DNA from: Pseudomonadota bacterium
Lineage (GTDB): Bacteria; Pseudomonadota; Alphaproteobacteria; Acetobacterales; Acetobacteraceae
NCBI GenBank assembly: GCA_021805485.1
Contig: JAJZFF010000494.1
Span: 1-5,779 of the forward strand
Length of the DNA: 5,779 nt
Direction: 5' to 3'
Part shown: positions 5,339-5,779 of the stretch, piece after piece
How positions within the stretch are numbered: the stretch's first letter is position 1
Layout of the letters: the number at the start of each line of letters is the position of its first letter
Position numbers and translations under genes: made by a program
Notes under the pieces: generated by a model
What the model saw: the letters and a program-made list of their open reading frames with translations, nothing else
Told to the model about the DNA's origin: nothing
The model's database searches: none

Positions 5339-5779
5339 TCATTCGGTGGGGAAGGAATCGGCCGGGGCCAGCGACTTGATCAGGTCGAACATGCGCTTGC
5401 GCACGGTGGGCTCGGTGATCCGGTAATAGGCGCGCACCAGTTCGAGCGTCTCGCGCTTGGTCATGTGATCGTCGAGGCCGACGCCGAACGGCTCCTGCGC
5501 CTCGGACAGCCCGTTGCTGCGCCCGCGCGGGCCGGACATCGGCATTTCGTTCATCCCCTCCGGCATGTCGTCGAAGAAGAAGCTGATCGGCACATCGAGC
5601 ACGCGGGAAATATCGAACAGGCGGGACGCACCGACCCGGTTCACCCCGCGCTCGTATTTCTGCACCTGCTGGAAGGTCAGGCCGAGCGCATCGCCGAGCT
5701 TTTCCTGCGACATCCCGAGCAGCGTGCGCCGGAGCCGGATTCGCGACCCGACATGCACGTCGATCGGGCTGGGCCGGCC
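5339..5779 (-). CDS. XRE-family helix-turn-helix transcriptional regulator, 5' end outside window
   Basis: This is a DNA-binding regulator of the XRE/Cro-C1 type. The frame is open to the right edge: the last 7 codons read GRPSPID before [11 protein letters not shown]. Homologues, as I recall them, begin with a short leader ending in [11 protein letters not shown], so the GTG at 5758 (the Val of DVHVG) is not the start and the true start lies beyond the window. Of 146 visible residues, about 10-65 form the five-helix HTH domain: [20 protein letters not shown], then the turn and recognition helix [12 protein letters not shown] (34-45), then [18 protein letters not shown] (52-69). A Met/Gly/Pro-rich linker (72-92) leads to a helical C-terminal segment, [16 protein letters not shown] (106-121). 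This group is common in alphaproteobacteria, usually without an assigned target. Its stop lies 73 nt before rpe. Whether it controls the downstream unit is unknown. Confidence 0.9.
   Translation of the reverse strand, partial: GRPSPIDVHVGSRIRLRRTLLGMSQEKLGDALGLTFQQVQKYERGVNRVGASRLFDISRVLDVPISFFFDDMPEGMNEMPMSGPRGRSNGLSEAQEPFGVGLDDHMTKRETLELVRAYYRITEPTVRKRMFDLIKSLAPADSFPTE

Overview
This is a compact, GC-rich bacterial chromosomal segment. Every gene I can support lies on the minus strand, so transcription runs from right to left. Gene content and protein style suggest an alphaproteobacterium, perhaps near the Acetobacteraceae/Rhodospirillales. The clues are an XRE regulator of the '[12 protein letters not shown]...[13 protein letters not shown]' type, an rpe / heparinase-like / purH neighbourhood, and strong GC codon bias. 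The taxonomic placement is inference from memory, not from a search.

Reading in the direction of transcription: a 5'-truncated XRE-family regulator (5779-5339); a 73-nt gap with a candidate promoter and a near-perfect palindrome over the next start codon; ribulose-phosphate 3-epimerase (rpe); a heparinase II/III-family protein; UDP-glucose 4-epimerase (galE); a GT4-type glycosyltransferase; a CreA-family exported protein; and the N-terminal third or less of purH, which runs off the left edge. From rpe to purH the intergenic gaps are about 13, 4, 7, 11 and 15 nt, so these six genes very probably form one transcription unit.

Functionally the unit joins central metabolism (rpe, pentose phosphate pathway; purH, last steps of IMP synthesis) to a three-gene carbohydrate cassette: a polysaccharide-lyase-like protein without a visible signal peptide, a nucleotide-sugar epimerase, and a glycosyltransferase with a C-terminal E-x7-E motif. 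A natural reading is that GalE supplies a UDP-sugar donor for the glycosyltransferase in making a surface glycan. The role of the heparinase-like protein is open.

The points most worth a second look are: a cysteine at GalE position 299, which equals the E. coli Tyr299 substrate gatekeeper and predicts activity on N-acetylated UDP-sugars; a perfect 12-bp inverted repeat inside galE; and a 25-bp bulged palindrome over the rpe start region. I saw no mobile element, tRNA, rRNA or CRISPR array. No novel defence or other exotic system is evident, and no stretch longer than 300 bases lacks a gene.
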